Assembly (NCBI GenBank): GCA_013298815.1
Contig: JAAFJF010000015.1
Location: forward strand, 1-57,028
DNA length: 57,028 bases
Direction: 5' to 3'
Source of the DNA: Polaromonas sp.
GTDB lineage: Bacteria > Pseudomonadota > Gammaproteobacteria > Burkholderiales > Burkholderiaceae_C
The notes below the pieces were generated by a model. That model was not told the origin of the DNA. It ran no database searches and saw only the letters and a program-made list of their open reading frames with translations. Made by a program: the position numbers and the translations under genes. Below are positions 41,134 to 49,208 of the stretch, piece after piece. Each line of letters opens with the position of its first letter. The stretch's first letter is position 1.

Positions 41134-42054
41134 TTAAGCTTTGGTAGTTTGCACCATTTTCATAGCTGAAGCAATCAAGGTAGAGACTTGGCTCATGTCG
41201 CTGGGCACAATCAAGGTTGTAGCTGAATCACTGGCCACATTGCTGTACGCTTCCATGGCTTTTTCAGCAACTTTCAATTGCACAGCCTCAGCGCCACCAG
41301 GCATGCGAATGGCTGCGGCAACTACTTGAATGGCATGTGCATTGGCGTCAGCCACTGCGGCAATAGCCGCAGCCTCGCCTTGCGCTTTGTTGATAGCGGC
41401 TGCTTTTTCACCCTCTGAGCGGGCAATAAAAGCCTCGCGCTCACCCGTCGCAATGTTGATTTGCTCTTGGCGACGGCCTTCTGATGCCGCAATCAAAGCA
41501 CGTTTACCGCGCTCAGCAGTGATTTGCGCCTGCATGGCGTGCAAAATTTCTTTGGGCGGCGTCAAATCTTTGATTTCATAACGCAGTACTTTCACACCCC
41601 AATTCAAAGCAGCTTCATCAATCGCTGCGACCACCTGTGCGTTGATGATGTCTCGCTCTTCAAAGGTTTTATCAAGCTCCAGCTTACCAATCACGCTACG
41701 AAGCGATGTTTGGGCGAGCTGCGTGATAGCCATGACATAGTTGTTAGAACCATAGCTGGCGCGCATAGCGTCTGTGACTTGAAAATAAAGTACACCATCC
41801 ACTTGCAGCTGTGTGTTGTCTTTGGTAATACAAACTTGGCTTGGAATGTCCAGCGTTATTTCTTTGAGGCTGTGTTTGTAGGCTACCTTGGAGAAAAAGG
41901 GGTTGATAAAACCCAAACCAGGTGTAAGCGTTGTGTGATATTTGCCCAGTTTCTCCACAACCCAAGCATTCGTTTGTGGCACTATTTTGATAGTTTTTAT
42001 GATAAAAATAATAGCAATAACAGCTATGACAATGACAACCATTGAGATTTCCAT
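41134..42054 (-). CDS. SPFH/band 7 family protein (QmcA/paraslipin type)
   Basis: The protein has 306 residues: one N-terminal membrane helix (VVIVIAVIAIIFIIKTIKIV), then the band 7 domain (VPQTNAWVVEKLGKYHTTLTPGLGFINPFFSKVAYKHSLKEITLDIPSQVCITKDNTQLQVDGVLYFQV) and a helical coiled-coil tail (GREAFIARSEGEKAAAINKAQGEAAAIAAVADANA). These proteins form large membrane-bound cages with NfeD partners; the gene lies 18 bases after nfeD. The repeated ATAGCTATT-like bases near the N-terminus encode the hydrophobic helix and are not a repeat copy. Confidence 0.94.
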   Translation of the reverse strand: MEISMVVIVIAVIAIIFIIKTIKIVPQTNAWVVEKLGKYHTTLTPGLGFINPFFSKVAYKHSLKEITLDIPSQVCITKDNTQLQVDGVLYFQVTDAMRASYGSNNYVMAITQLAQTSLRSVIGKLELDKTFEERDIINAQVVAAIDEAALNWGVKVLRYEIKDLTPPKEILHAMQAQITAERGKRALIAASEGRRQEQINIATGEREAFIARSEGEKAAAINKAQGEAAAIAAVADANAHAIQVVAAAIRMPGGAEAVQLKVAEKAMEAYSNVASDSATTLIVPSDMSQVSTLIASAMKMVQTTKA

Positions 42055-42072
42055 GCAGACTCCTTCAAATAT

Positions 42073-42498
42073 TTAAAGTTTTTTAACAACCAAACGGCTG
42101 CCAATAATTTGTTCAATGCAGTAATTTCCTGCATCTGCGGCGCTACCGGCTTGCAACTGCGCTGTCCATATTGAGCCACGGTATTTAACATTGGAAGTTC
42201 CGTCAACTTGCCAAGCTTCAATGTGCACTGATTGCCCAATATCCATATTGACATCGCTGTTAAATTCAGCATGTTTACCGACCATTTTTTTACCGCGTAA
42301 AAAATGCCAAGCAATCACTGCGCCACCACCCACCGCCGAAGCTATCACGAATTGAGCTGATAAGCTCATTCCTAAGTGTGCGGCAAGCGCAGCAGCAGCT
42401 AAGCCTACTGCAAACATCAACAAATAAAATGTACCTGTGATTAGCTCTAGAGCGACAGTTATGCCTGTTAACACCCACCAAATACTTGAATCAGCCAT
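42073..42498 (-). CDS. NfeD family protein
   Basis: The protein has 141 residues from the ATG at 42498 (MADSSIWWVL), preceded by a good AAGGGGAT ribosome-binding site; the frame is open upstream to 42600 but those residues are not NfeD-like. Helices TGITVALELITGTFYLLMFAVGLAAAALAAHLG and FVIASAVGGGAVIAWHF precede an OB-fold domain (DIGQSVHIEAWQVDGTSNVKYRGSIWTAQLQAGSAADAGNYCIEQIIGSRLVVKKL). NfeD proteins anchor SPFH assemblies such as that of the next gene. Confidence 0.92.
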   Translation of the reverse strand: MADSSIWWVLTGITVALELITGTFYLLMFAVGLAAAALAAHLGMSLSAQFVIASAVGGGAVIAWHFLRGKKMVGKHAEFNSDVNMDIGQSVHIEAWQVDGTSNVKYRGSIWTAQLQAGSAADAGNYCIEQIIGSRLVVKKL

Positions 42499-42657
42499 AA
42501 ATCCCCTTTTTGTGTAACTTGCACCACATTTTGACTGAATCATGCGCTGATAACAGCCTAGTTGCGTTATGTGACTCAATATTTCCTTACACTTTGCCAC
42601 TGTTCTTAGTTTTTTCGGTTTTTTCTTCTGTTTTTTGCATTTTCAAACCAATACGCC

Positions 42658-44934
42658 ATGAAATTTCGCTTCCCCATCATCATCATTGACGAAGATTTTC
42701 GCTCTGAAAACACCTCTGGTCTAGGCATTCGCGCTTTGGCGCAGGCTATCGAAACCGAAGGTTTTGAAGTACTTGGTGTTACCAGCTACGGCGATTTGAG
42801 CCAATTCGCCCAGCAGCAAAGTCGTGCCAGCGCATTTATTTTGTCGGTCGATGATGACGAATTCACCCCCGGGCCTGATTTAGATCCCGCCGTGCTGAAT
42901 TTACGAAATTTCATCGAAGAAGTACGCCGCAAAAACTTAGAAGTGCCAATTTATGTGTACGGCGAGACGAAAACATCGCACCACATCCCCAATGACATTT
43001 TGCGTGAGTTGCATGGCTTCATCCATATGTTTGAAGACACACCCGAATTTGTGGCGCGCCATATCATTCGAGAAGCGAAAAGTTATTTGGAAGGTGTGCA
43101 ACCGCCTTTTTTCAAAGCCTTACTCGATTACGCCGAAGACGGCTCTTACAGCTGGCATTGCCCAGGACATTCTGGCGGTGTGGCGTTCCTGAAAAGCCCA
43201 GTTGGGCAGATGTACCACCAGTTTTATGGTGAAAACATGCTGCGCGCTGACGTTTGCAACGCGGTGGAAGAACTTGGCCAGCTTCTAGACCACAATGGTG
43301 CAATTGGTGAAAGCGAACGCAATGCAGCACGTATTTTTAACGCTGACCATTGCTTTTTTGTGACCAACGGCACCTCCACCAGCAACAAAATGGTATGGCA
43401 CCACACGGTTGCCCCCAACGATGTGGTGGTGGTTGACCGCAATTGTCACAAATCGATCTTGCACAGCATCATCATGACAGGTGCGATTCCCGTTTTTCTA
43501 AAGCCTACACGCAACCACTTTGGCATCATTGGCCCGATCCCAAAAGAAGAGTTTGAAGTCAAGTCGATACAGGCAAAAATCAAAGCTAACCCACTATTGC
43601 AGGGTGCTGACGTCAAAAACATCAAGCCGCGCGTGATGACAGTCACTCAAAGCACCTACGACGGCGTGCTGTACAACACTGAAACCATCAAAGGCATGCT
43701 CGATGGCTATGTAGAAAACCTTCATTTTGACGAAGCTTGGCTGCCACATGCTGCGTTTCACCCGTTTTACGGCACATACCACTCCATGGGCAAAAACCGC
43801 ATTCGACCAAAGTCAGCCGTGGTTTACGCGACGCAGTCTATCCACAAGCTGCTGGCGGGTATCAGCCAAGCCAGCCATGTGCTGATTCAAGACTCGCAAA
43901 CCGTCAAGCTTGACAGGCATTTGTTCAACGAAGCGTATTTGATGCACACCTCAACGTCGCCGCAGTACAGCATCATCGCTAGCTGCGACGTGGCTGCTGC
44001 CATGATGGAGCCGCCAGGTGGCACAGCTTTGGTTGAAGAAAGTATTTTAGAAGCGCTGGACTTCCGCCGCGCCATGCGGAAGATCGACGCCGAATATGGC
44101 AATGATTGGTGGTTCAAAGTTTGGGGGCCAGAGAAATTTGCCGAGGAAGGTATGGGTCGTGCGAGCGATTGGATCATCAAAGGCGAATCAAAATCAGCCA
44201 AAGCTGGGGTGAACTGGCACGGCTTCGGCAAGATGGCAACTGGCTTTAACATGCTGGACCCGATCAAAGCCACCATCGTCACCCCAGGCATGGACTTGAA
44301 CGGCAAGTTTGCTAAAACCGGCATTCCCGCCAGCATCGTGACCAAGTTTTTGGCTGAACACGGCGTGGTAGTCGAGAAAACGGGTTTGTACAGCTTCTTC
44401 ATCTTGTTTACCATCGGCATCACCAAGGGTCGCTGGAACAGCATGTTGACGGCTCTGCAGCAGTTTAAAGACGACTATGACAAAAACCAGCCGATGTGGC
44501 GCATCTTGCCTGAGTTCTGTCAAAAACACCGTAAATACGAAAAAATGGGCTTGGCAGATTTGTGTCACCACTTGCATACCTTGTATGCCAAGTACGACAT
44601 TGCACGTTTGACGACCGATATGTATTTGAGCGATTTGAAGCCCGCTATGAAACCCAGCGACGCCTACGCCCATATAGCGCAACGCAAAACTGAGCGTGTA
44701 GCGATTGACGATTTGGAGGGTCGCATCACTGTGGGCTTGGTCACGCCATACCCGCCAGGCATTCCGTTGCTGATTCCTGGAGAGGTGTTCAACAAGAAAA
44801 TTGTGGATTACCTCAAGTTTTCACGCGAATTCAATGCGCAATGTCCTGGTTTTGAGACTGACATTCACGGGTTGGTCACAGAAGACGGTGAGGATGGCAA
44901 GAAGCACTATTTTGCTGATTGTGTCAAAGAATAG
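42658..44934 (+). CDS. Orn/Lys/Arg decarboxylase, major class
   Basis: A 758-residue PLP enzyme of the large bacterial arginine/lysine/ornithine decarboxylase fold. It has an N-terminal wing/response-regulator-like domain (FPIIIIDEDFRSENTSGLGIRALAQAIETEGFEVLGVTSYGDL) and a PLP domain with SYSWHCPGHSGGVAFLKSP, GTSTSNKMVWHHTVAPNDVVVVDRNCHKSILHS, HFDEAWLPHAAFHPFYG and the Schiff-base lysine in TQSIHKLLAG. The C-terminal domain begins near VTPYPPGIPLLIPGE. The preferred substrate cannot be decided from memory. Such enzymes produce polyamines or defend against acid. It is divergent from nfeD over 160 bases. Confidence 0.95.
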   Translation: MKFRFPIIIIDEDFRSENTSGLGIRALAQAIETEGFEVLGVTSYGDLSQFAQQQSRASAFILSVDDDEFTPGPDLDPAVLNLRNFIEEVRRKNLEVPIYVYGETKTSHHIPNDILRELHGFIHMFEDTPEFVARHIIREAKSYLEGVQPPFFKALLDYAEDGSYSWHCPGHSGGVAFLKSPVGQMYHQFYGENMLRADVCNAVEELGQLLDHNGAIGESERNAARIFNADHCFFVTNGTSTSNKMVWHHTVAPNDVVVVDRNCHKSILHSIIMTGAIPVFLKPTRNHFGIIGPIPKEEFEVKSIQAKIKANPLLQGADVKNIKPRVMTVTQSTYDGVLYNTETIKGMLDGYVENLHFDEAWLPHAAFHPFYGTYHSMGKNRIRPKSAVVYATQSIHKLLAGISQASHVLIQDSQTVKLDRHLFNEAYLMHTSTSPQYSIIASCDVAAAMMEPPGGTALVEESILEALDFRRAMRKIDAEYGNDWWFKVWGPEKFAEEGMGRASDWIIKGESKSAKAGVNWHGFGKMATGFNMLDPIKATIVTPGMDLNGKFAKTGIPASIVTKFLAEHGVVVEKTGLYSFFILFTIGITKGRWNSMLTALQQFKDDYDKNQPMWRILPEFCQKHRKYEKMGLADLCHHLHTLYAKYDIARLTTDMYLSDLKPAMKPSDAYAHIAQRKTERVAIDDLEGRITVGLVTPYPPGIPLLIPGEVFNKKIVDYLKFSREFNAQCPGFETDIHGLVTEDGEDGKKHYFADCVKE

Positions 44935-45103
44935 AGTTAACTAAGGAAACAAGTGCTTGGGTAACAAATTCAGACAATTTCGAAGCAGAATTTACGTAAC
45001 TTTTCAATGCAGCGCGCGTTAAGTAGCATGGGGTGGGCGTAAAGTCTGCCATGATGAGACCAGTAAACAGCTTGCTATCTCTAAATATCTGCAAAGGAAT
45101 TGT

Positions 45104-45490
45104 ATGAAAATATCTCTAAAACTCGCCTTAATCGCTTCCAGCATTGTCGTCTTGAGCGCGTGTGGTGGCGGTGGTGACACTGAAGTTGTCGTCGTGACGG
45201 GTCAATCGCACTACTTTTTATCTGTAGACAATCTTAATGTTGGAAACGGCACCGTTTGCGTTGAAGATATCTTTCTAGAAGCAAACTCTGCCCAAGGTCA
45301 GCAAGTTGCACGTGATTTGATAGATTACTACGGCACCTACGACTTTGGCTTGCGCCCTATCCACAACGCCTATTCAGCACCAACTTACTGTGGAGGCCCG
45401 ACGTCTAACTACACGCCAGCACCAGGTGTCATCATCAGTGCGAACGATTATTACAACGTTATCGCACCATGGGCAGCAGCTCGTCGCTAA
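45104..45490 (+). CDS. small cysteine-containing lipoprotein
   Basis: The protein has 128 residues. The signal peptide MKISLKLALIASSIVVLSAC ends in a lipobox with Cys20, followed by a GGGG spacer, so it is a lipoprotein. The mature part has two further cysteines (TVCVEDIF; PTYCGGPTS), possibly a disulfide, and many Tyr/Asn. I do not recognise the family. A strong AAAGGAA ribosome-binding site precedes the ATG. Its terminator (45544-45577) is partly built from a repeat copy. Confidence 0.8.
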   Translation: MKISLKLALIASSIVVLSACGGGGDTEVVVVTGQSHYFLSVDNLNVGNGTVCVEDIFLEANSAQGQQVARDLIDYYGTYDFGLRPIHNAYSAPTYCGGPTSNYTPAPGVIISANDYYNVIAPWAAARR

Positions 45491-45493
45491 CAA

Positions 45494-45553
45494 ATATTTG
45501 CTATTATTAATATAGCTATTCAGGCAGTAAACACCTTGGCTGAAGCCTGATTT
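45494..45553 (+). repeat. interspersed 60-bp repeat, copy 9 (3' of small lipoprotein gene)
   Basis: Reads TATTTGCTATTATTAATATA, then GCTATTCAGGCAGTAAACAC, then CTTGGCTGAAGCCTGATTTA. The last bases (AGCCTGATTTA) form the left arm of the terminator stem at 45544-45577. It begins 4 bases after the lipoprotein stop codon. Confidence 0.9.
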
Positions 45554-45577
45554 AAGCAAATAAATCAGGCTTTTTTA
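45544..45577 (+). terminator. Rho-independent terminator of the small lipoprotein gene
   Basis: AGCCTGATTTA and TAAATCAGGCT are perfect 11-bp arms around an AGCAAA loop, followed by five more T residues. The left arm overlaps the 3' end of a repeat copy. Confidence 0.9.
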
Positions 45578-45599
45578 TGGGTTTTTATCTGAAAAAAAT

Positions 45600-46008
45600 G
45601 TGAAGCCCGCCGATACGCCGGATTTTGTGCGGTGCAACCCTTAAGTTGCACCGTGACCGTCATTCATCTTGGCCTTGGGTCACCCCAAAGCTCGGTGCTA
45701 CCTACCCGCCATCTCTCCTAGCGAACCGCTAGGCAAGGAGCTTCGTCGAAACTAATCTCCTCAGGATGGCCTATTTGGTATTGCTGCGCGTAGAGATTGC
45801 CCGTTTCACCCAAACTTAATTGGCTCGTCTCTGTTGCTCTGATCCTCACCTTATCGCCCTAAACTTTCGCCTAAAACGTTTCAGTGGGCAGCCGTTAGCT
45901 GCTACGCTGTCCTATGCAGTCCGGACGTTCCTCCAGTGCGTGGTTTCCCACACAACGCTTTCGCGTTGTCCTTGCGGCATGCACCAGCGACGGTCTAGCG
46001 AGCTTCAC
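45600..46008 (-). ncRNA. rnpB: RNase P RNA (class A)
   Basis: The catalytic RNA of RNase P, which matures tRNA 5' ends. On the minus strand the 5' end GTGAAGCTCGC (from about 46008) pairs with the 3' end GCGGGCTTCAC (45600-45610) as helix P1. In between lie the universal GAGGAACGTCCGGAC block of helix P4, GCAACAGAGACGAGCC, GGGTGAAACGGGCAA, AAACTAATCTCCTC-type pairing and GATGGCGGGTAGGTAGC; the last part carries AGATGAATGACGG. A T-run follows P1 at 45592-45598. Short open frames across this stretch were rejected. Ends are estimated from P1 to within a few bases. Confidence 0.95.
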
Positions 46009-46014
46009 AGTCAG

Positions 46015-46023
46015 ATTATCTCA
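46015..46023 (-). promoter_or_regulatory. extended -10 promoter of rnpB overlapping a stop codon
   Basis: The minus strand reads TGAGATAAT: TGA is the stop codon of the DUF2721 gene, and TG-n-GATAAT is an extended -10 element. The inferred RNA start, 6-8 bases downstream, agrees with the P1 5' end near 46008. No good -35 was seen, as expected for an extended -10 promoter. Confidence 0.6.
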
Positions 46024-46461
46024 CGTAGGAGTTTTTAAAATCTTAGCTGACATCAAGGTTTCAGCAAAAAAGCACAGCAATGCCAGCAGAAACGAGACCA
46101 CGCCAGCGATAAAAACAACGATAGCTGTTCGAGCGAAGTTGACTTCTAGGGTTTCACCAAAAAAAAGCAAAACGATGGTAGAACCAATCAAAATCGCACA
46201 GAAAATCAACAGCGCGATGCACCAGTTCACCAAAAAACTCCGCTGGCGTAGTAAACGCAACTCATCCTTCCAGCGCTGCATTTTGGGTGCCAATGGTGTT
46301 TCATCCATCCAAGCCTCAATTTGCCGCGCACGATCTATGATGCGCGCCAAACGTCCTGCAACTGCACCAATCATGGCGGCTACAGCATTGAGTAAAAACA
46401 CGGGAGCGATGGCGAGCTGTATACCTTGGGCGACGGTTGAAAGGTCTGATGGTAGTAACAT
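46021..46461 (-). CDS. DUF2721 family membrane protein
   Basis: The protein has 146 residues from the ATG at 46461, preceded by an AAGGAA ribosome-binding site. Hydrophobic helices IQLAIAPVFLLNAVAAMIGAVAGRLARIIDRARQIE, SFLVNWCIALLIFCAILIGSTIVLLFFG and AIVVFIAGVVSFLLALLCFFAETLM flank a charged cytoplasmic segment (PLAPKMQRWKDELRLLRQR). The function of DUF2721 is unknown. The 3' end of the gene carries the rnpB promoter. Confidence 0.88.
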   Translation of the reverse strand: MLLPSDLSTVAQGIQLAIAPVFLLNAVAAMIGAVAGRLARIIDRARQIEAWMDETPLAPKMQRWKDELRLLRQRSFLVNWCIALLIFCAILIGSTIVLLFFGETLEVNFARTAIVVFIAGVVSFLLALLCFFAETLMSAKILKTPT

Positions 46462-46505
46462 AAATTCCTTATAGTTCAACAAGTTGCGTAAATCTCGCCG
46501 AAAAA

Positions 46506-47363
46506 TTAGCGGGCATCTAACAACATTTTGACGACTTCCGCAAACCCAGCACCGCGCTGTGATGGGGTAATGTAGCGCGGAAAATACGTTAACTGGCTTT
46601 CAAAACTGCGAATATTCGCCACACCAAACGAATGTGCGAAGTGCTGAAACATAGCTTGGTCATTGCCCGAATCGCCCACGAACACCCATTTGTCGATCTC
46701 GCAGGTTAAATTTCGTTGAAACAATTGCTCAACAATCCATTGCGCACCTGACCATTTGTCGAAATGCCCAAAACAACCGTGAATATGGATGCTACTGACC
46801 GTGGTTTGCATACCAGCTTGCTGCAGAATTGTGACAATGTGCTGCACAGCATCAGGCGATAAGCTTTCAAATTCTTGGTAATCAAACGCCAGATCAGTCT
46901 CTCGCCCTGCATGGTCACGAGACAAGGCTGCTGAAGGCACTTGCGCCATGACCTGTTGCGCGACTGTAGCCATACGCACCAGATTTTCTGAGCGAGTCAC
47001 CGCATCTTGCTGATATATTTTTGATAGCACTTTAGGCAGAAAATACGCCGGCTGGACGCTAATTTTAGGGGTATTTTGTACAAAATCTTCTGCAAAAGCC
47101 ACTGATTCGATCATTTTCAGCGCGACGGCACCATTTTCTACCACGATGGCATCAACTGGCAAACTGGTAGCCAAAGGCTCCGCCCAGCCAACCGGTCGCC
47201 CCGTAATAGGGATGACATGCAGACCTGCAGCTCTCAAATCTGCCAAAGCTTGCAAGGCGTCTTGGGTGATAGCACCATGTGTGGTCAGCGTGTCATCAAT
47301 GTCAGTGAACACGCCGATGATGTTGCGACGTTGCTCGACTGGCCATTGCGACAATGGAATCAT
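46506..47363 (-). CDS. HAD-IIB family phosphatase (MPGP/Cof-like)
   Basis: A 285-residue HAD hydrolase. Motif I FTDIDDTLTTHG gives the nucleophile Asp; motif II is PITGRPVG. The C-terminal VFVGDSGNDQAMFQHFAHSFGVANI holds motifs III/IV. The cap (HIHGCFGHFDKWSGAQWIVEQLF) resembles mannosyl-3-phosphoglycerate phosphatases or trehalose-phosphate-type HAD proteins; the substrate is uncertain. An antisense repeat copy (47006-47068) encodes KISVQPAYFLPKVLSKIYQQD in the region between core and cap. Confidence 0.88.
   Translation of the reverse strand: MIPLSQWPVEQRRNIIGVFTDIDDTLTTHGAITQDALQALADLRAAGLHVIPITGRPVGWAEPLATSLPVDAIVVENGAVALKMIESVAFAEDFVQNTPKISVQPAYFLPKVLSKIYQQDAVTRSENLVRMATVAQQVMAQVPSAALSRDHAGRETDLAFDYQEFESLSPDAVQHIVTILQQAGMQTTVSSIHIHGCFGHFDKWSGAQWIVEQLFQRNLTCEIDKWVFVGDSGNDQAMFQHFAHSFGVANIRSFESQLTYFPRYITPSQRGAGFAEVVKMLLDAR
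47006..47068 (+). repeat. interspersed 60-bp repeat, copy 10 (antisense in HAD gene, diverged)
   Basis: The plus strand reads CTTGCTGATATATTTTTGAT, then AGCACTTTAGGCAGAAAATA, then CGCCGGCTGGACGCTAATTTT. It is one of the more diverged copies, but the AGGCAG-AAATACGCCGGCT core is plain. It is translated from the complementary strand as SVQPAYFLPKVLSKIY, in a different frame from the fmt copy. Confidence 0.75.
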
Positions 47364-47372
47364 GCTGTGAAT

Positions 47373-49004
47373 TTAACCCGCATTTTGCAAAGCCAAACCC
47401 GCATGCTCGCGCAGCGGATGAAAGTGGATTTTCGGAAAACGCTCTTGTGCCAAACGCACATCGTATTGCGAAGTCGTTAAATACGCCAGCGTATCCGCCG
47501 CGTCACGCGCCATACGCTGTGGGTAGGCGTTCACAAATTCTTGAAGCTCTTTAGGCGTATCAGCCGTGATCCAACGTGCTCCTGTGTATTGGCTACCTTC
47601 GAGGCGAATATCGGCGTCATACTCACCCTTCAAGCGGTGCTGCACGACTTCAAATTGCAACTGTCCGATTGCACCTAACAACATATTACCGCCCATCTCG
47701 GGACGGAACACCTGAATCGCGCCCTCTTCACCGAGTTGCGCCAAGCCTTGTTGTAACTGCTTGGTTCGCAATGGATTGCGTAACACCACTGTCATGAACA
47801 TTTCAGGGGCAAAAAACGGCAAACCTGTGTATTGCAAATTGATCGAGCCGTCGGTGATCGAATCACCCAGCTGCACGCCGCCGTGGGTGGTGAAACCCAC
47901 GATATCGCCCGCATAGGCTTCCTCCACAGCTTCGCGGCGCTGTGACATAAACGTCACCACCGAGGTCGGGCGCAGCTCTTTGCTAGTGCGCATAACCTTG
48001 AGCTTCATACCCGGTGTGTACTTGCCAGAGGCCATACGGACAAAGGCGATACGGTCGCGATGGTTGGCATCCATATTCGCTTGCACTTTAAACACCACAC
48101 CGCTGAAGGGCGTGTCCTCAGGTTGCATGACCTTGACGACAGGCTGGCGGTTTACCAGCGTGGTGCTGGTACGACTGCGTGGGCTGGGAGCCAAATCGAC
48201 CAAGGCGTCCAGTACCTCCATCACACCAAAATTATTCACGCCAGAGCCAAAAAATACAGGCGTTTGCTTGCCAGCCAAGAAAGCATCTAAATCCCAAGTA
48301 GGGGACGCCCCCGTAGCCAGCTCCATGCTCTCAGCCGCTGCTGCCCATTCGTTACCGAAGCGTGCCAGTAGAGCGGCGGTATCAGACAGCGGCATGGCGT
48401 CAAAATCTTGCGGCAAACGCTCACTACCGCTTTCAAATACGGTCATGGTGTCGGTGCGTAAATTCATAATGCCACCAAACGATTTACCTTGACCAACTGG
48501 CCAAGTCATGGGCACGCAGGGCATGCCCAGCTCACGCTCAATCTCGTCCAAAATATCAAGCGGCTCGCGCACTTCGCGGTCCATTTTGTTGACGAAGGTG
48601 ATGATGGGCGTGTCGCGCTGGCGGCAAACCTCAATCAACCTGCGGGTTTGCGCCTCCACACCGTTGGCAGCGTCAATCACCATCAGCGCAGAATCAACAG
48701 CCGTCAACACACGGTAGGTGTCTTCCGAGAAGTCTTTGTGACCTGGCGTATCCAGCAAATTAATCACATGGTCGCGATACAGCATCTGCATCACGCTTGA
48801 GGCGACCGAGATTCCCCGCTGCTTTTCGATCTCCATCCAGTCAGAAGTCGCATGGCGTGTGGCTTTACGCGCTTTGACTGAGCCCGCGATCTGAATTGCA
48901 CCCGAGAACAGCAAAAGCTTCTCCGTCAGCGTGGTTTTACCCGCATCAGGGTGTGAAATGATGGCAAAAGTGCGGCGGCGGCGGGTTTCGGAGAGGAAAG
49001 ACAT
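47373..49004 (-). CDS. prfC: peptide chain release factor 3
   Basis: A 543-residue GTPase that recycles RF1/RF2 from the ribosome. G motifs: ISHPDAGKTTLTEKLL (G1), LLDTPGHKDFSEDTYR (G3), FVNKMDRE (G4). The rest matches RF3: VFFGSGVNNFGVMEVLDALVDLAPSPRSR, GDIVGFTTHGGVQLGDSITDG, VVQHRLKGEYDADIRLE. The gene ends 9 bases before the HAD gene start. The C-terminal LAYLTTSQYDVRLAQERFPKIHFHPLREH is native, although its DNA shares TAAATACGCCAGC with the repeat core. Confidence 0.97.
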   Translation of the reverse strand: MSFLSETRRRRTFAIISHPDAGKTTLTEKLLLFSGAIQIAGSVKARKATRHATSDWMEIEKQRGISVASSVMQMLYRDHVINLLDTPGHKDFSEDTYRVLTAVDSALMVIDAANGVEAQTRRLIEVCRQRDTPIITFVNKMDREVREPLDILDEIERELGMPCVPMTWPVGQGKSFGGIMNLRTDTMTVFESGSERLPQDFDAMPLSDTAALLARFGNEWAAAAESMELATGASPTWDLDAFLAGKQTPVFFGSGVNNFGVMEVLDALVDLAPSPRSRTSTTLVNRQPVVKVMQPEDTPFSGVVFKVQANMDANHRDRIAFVRMASGKYTPGMKLKVMRTSKELRPTSVVTFMSQRREAVEEAYAGDIVGFTTHGGVQLGDSITDGSINLQYTGLPFFAPEMFMTVVLRNPLRTKQLQQGLAQLGEEGAIQVFRPEMGGNMLLGAIGQLQFEVVQHRLKGEYDADIRLEGSQYTGARWITADTPKELQEFVNAYPQRMARDAADTLAYLTTSQYDVRLAQERFPKIHFHPLREHAGLALQNAG

Positions 49005-49130
49005 GTAATTTTATGAGCGCAGAGCAAGGTAGAAGCAGCCAGTGATTTTACCTAAGCGGCTTTGGCTCAGGGACACCCGTTTCGAACGGAAATCAGGAAT
49101 TTTTCTTCAACTACCGTATTTTCAAGAAAT

Positions 49131-49188
49131 TTTAGCCTCAAGCCTCGGTATTTATTGCTTAATTAGCTATTATTAATATAGCAAAATT
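49131..49188 (-). repeat. interspersed 60-bp repeat, copy 11 (upstream of Crp/Fnr gene)
   Basis: The minus strand reads TTTTGCTATATTAATAATAG, then CTAATTAAGCAATAAATACC, then GAGGCTTGAGGCTAAAAT. It fills the region 21-78 bases upstream of the Crp/Fnr start codon, where its promoter is expected. Confidence 0.88.
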
Positions 49189-49208
49189 ATCGAATTAAAA
49201 TTTCAATC

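Noticed and set aside
41990-42050. Repeated ATAGCAATAACAGCTATGAC-like bases in the SPFH gene.
   Set aside because: They encode the Ile/Val-rich membrane helix and do not align with the repeat core.
45820-46016. Short open frames across the rnpB region.
   Set aside because: They lie within a clearly recognisable RNase P RNA on the other strand.
47471-47495. TAAATACGCCAGC in prfC resembling the repeat core.
   Set aside because: The peptide LAYLTTSQYDVRLAQERF is native to RF3 and the flanks do not match the repeat.
49077-49089. CCGTTTCGAACGG stem-loop upstream of prfC.
   Set aside because: Short, no T-run and no clear partner role; could be chance.
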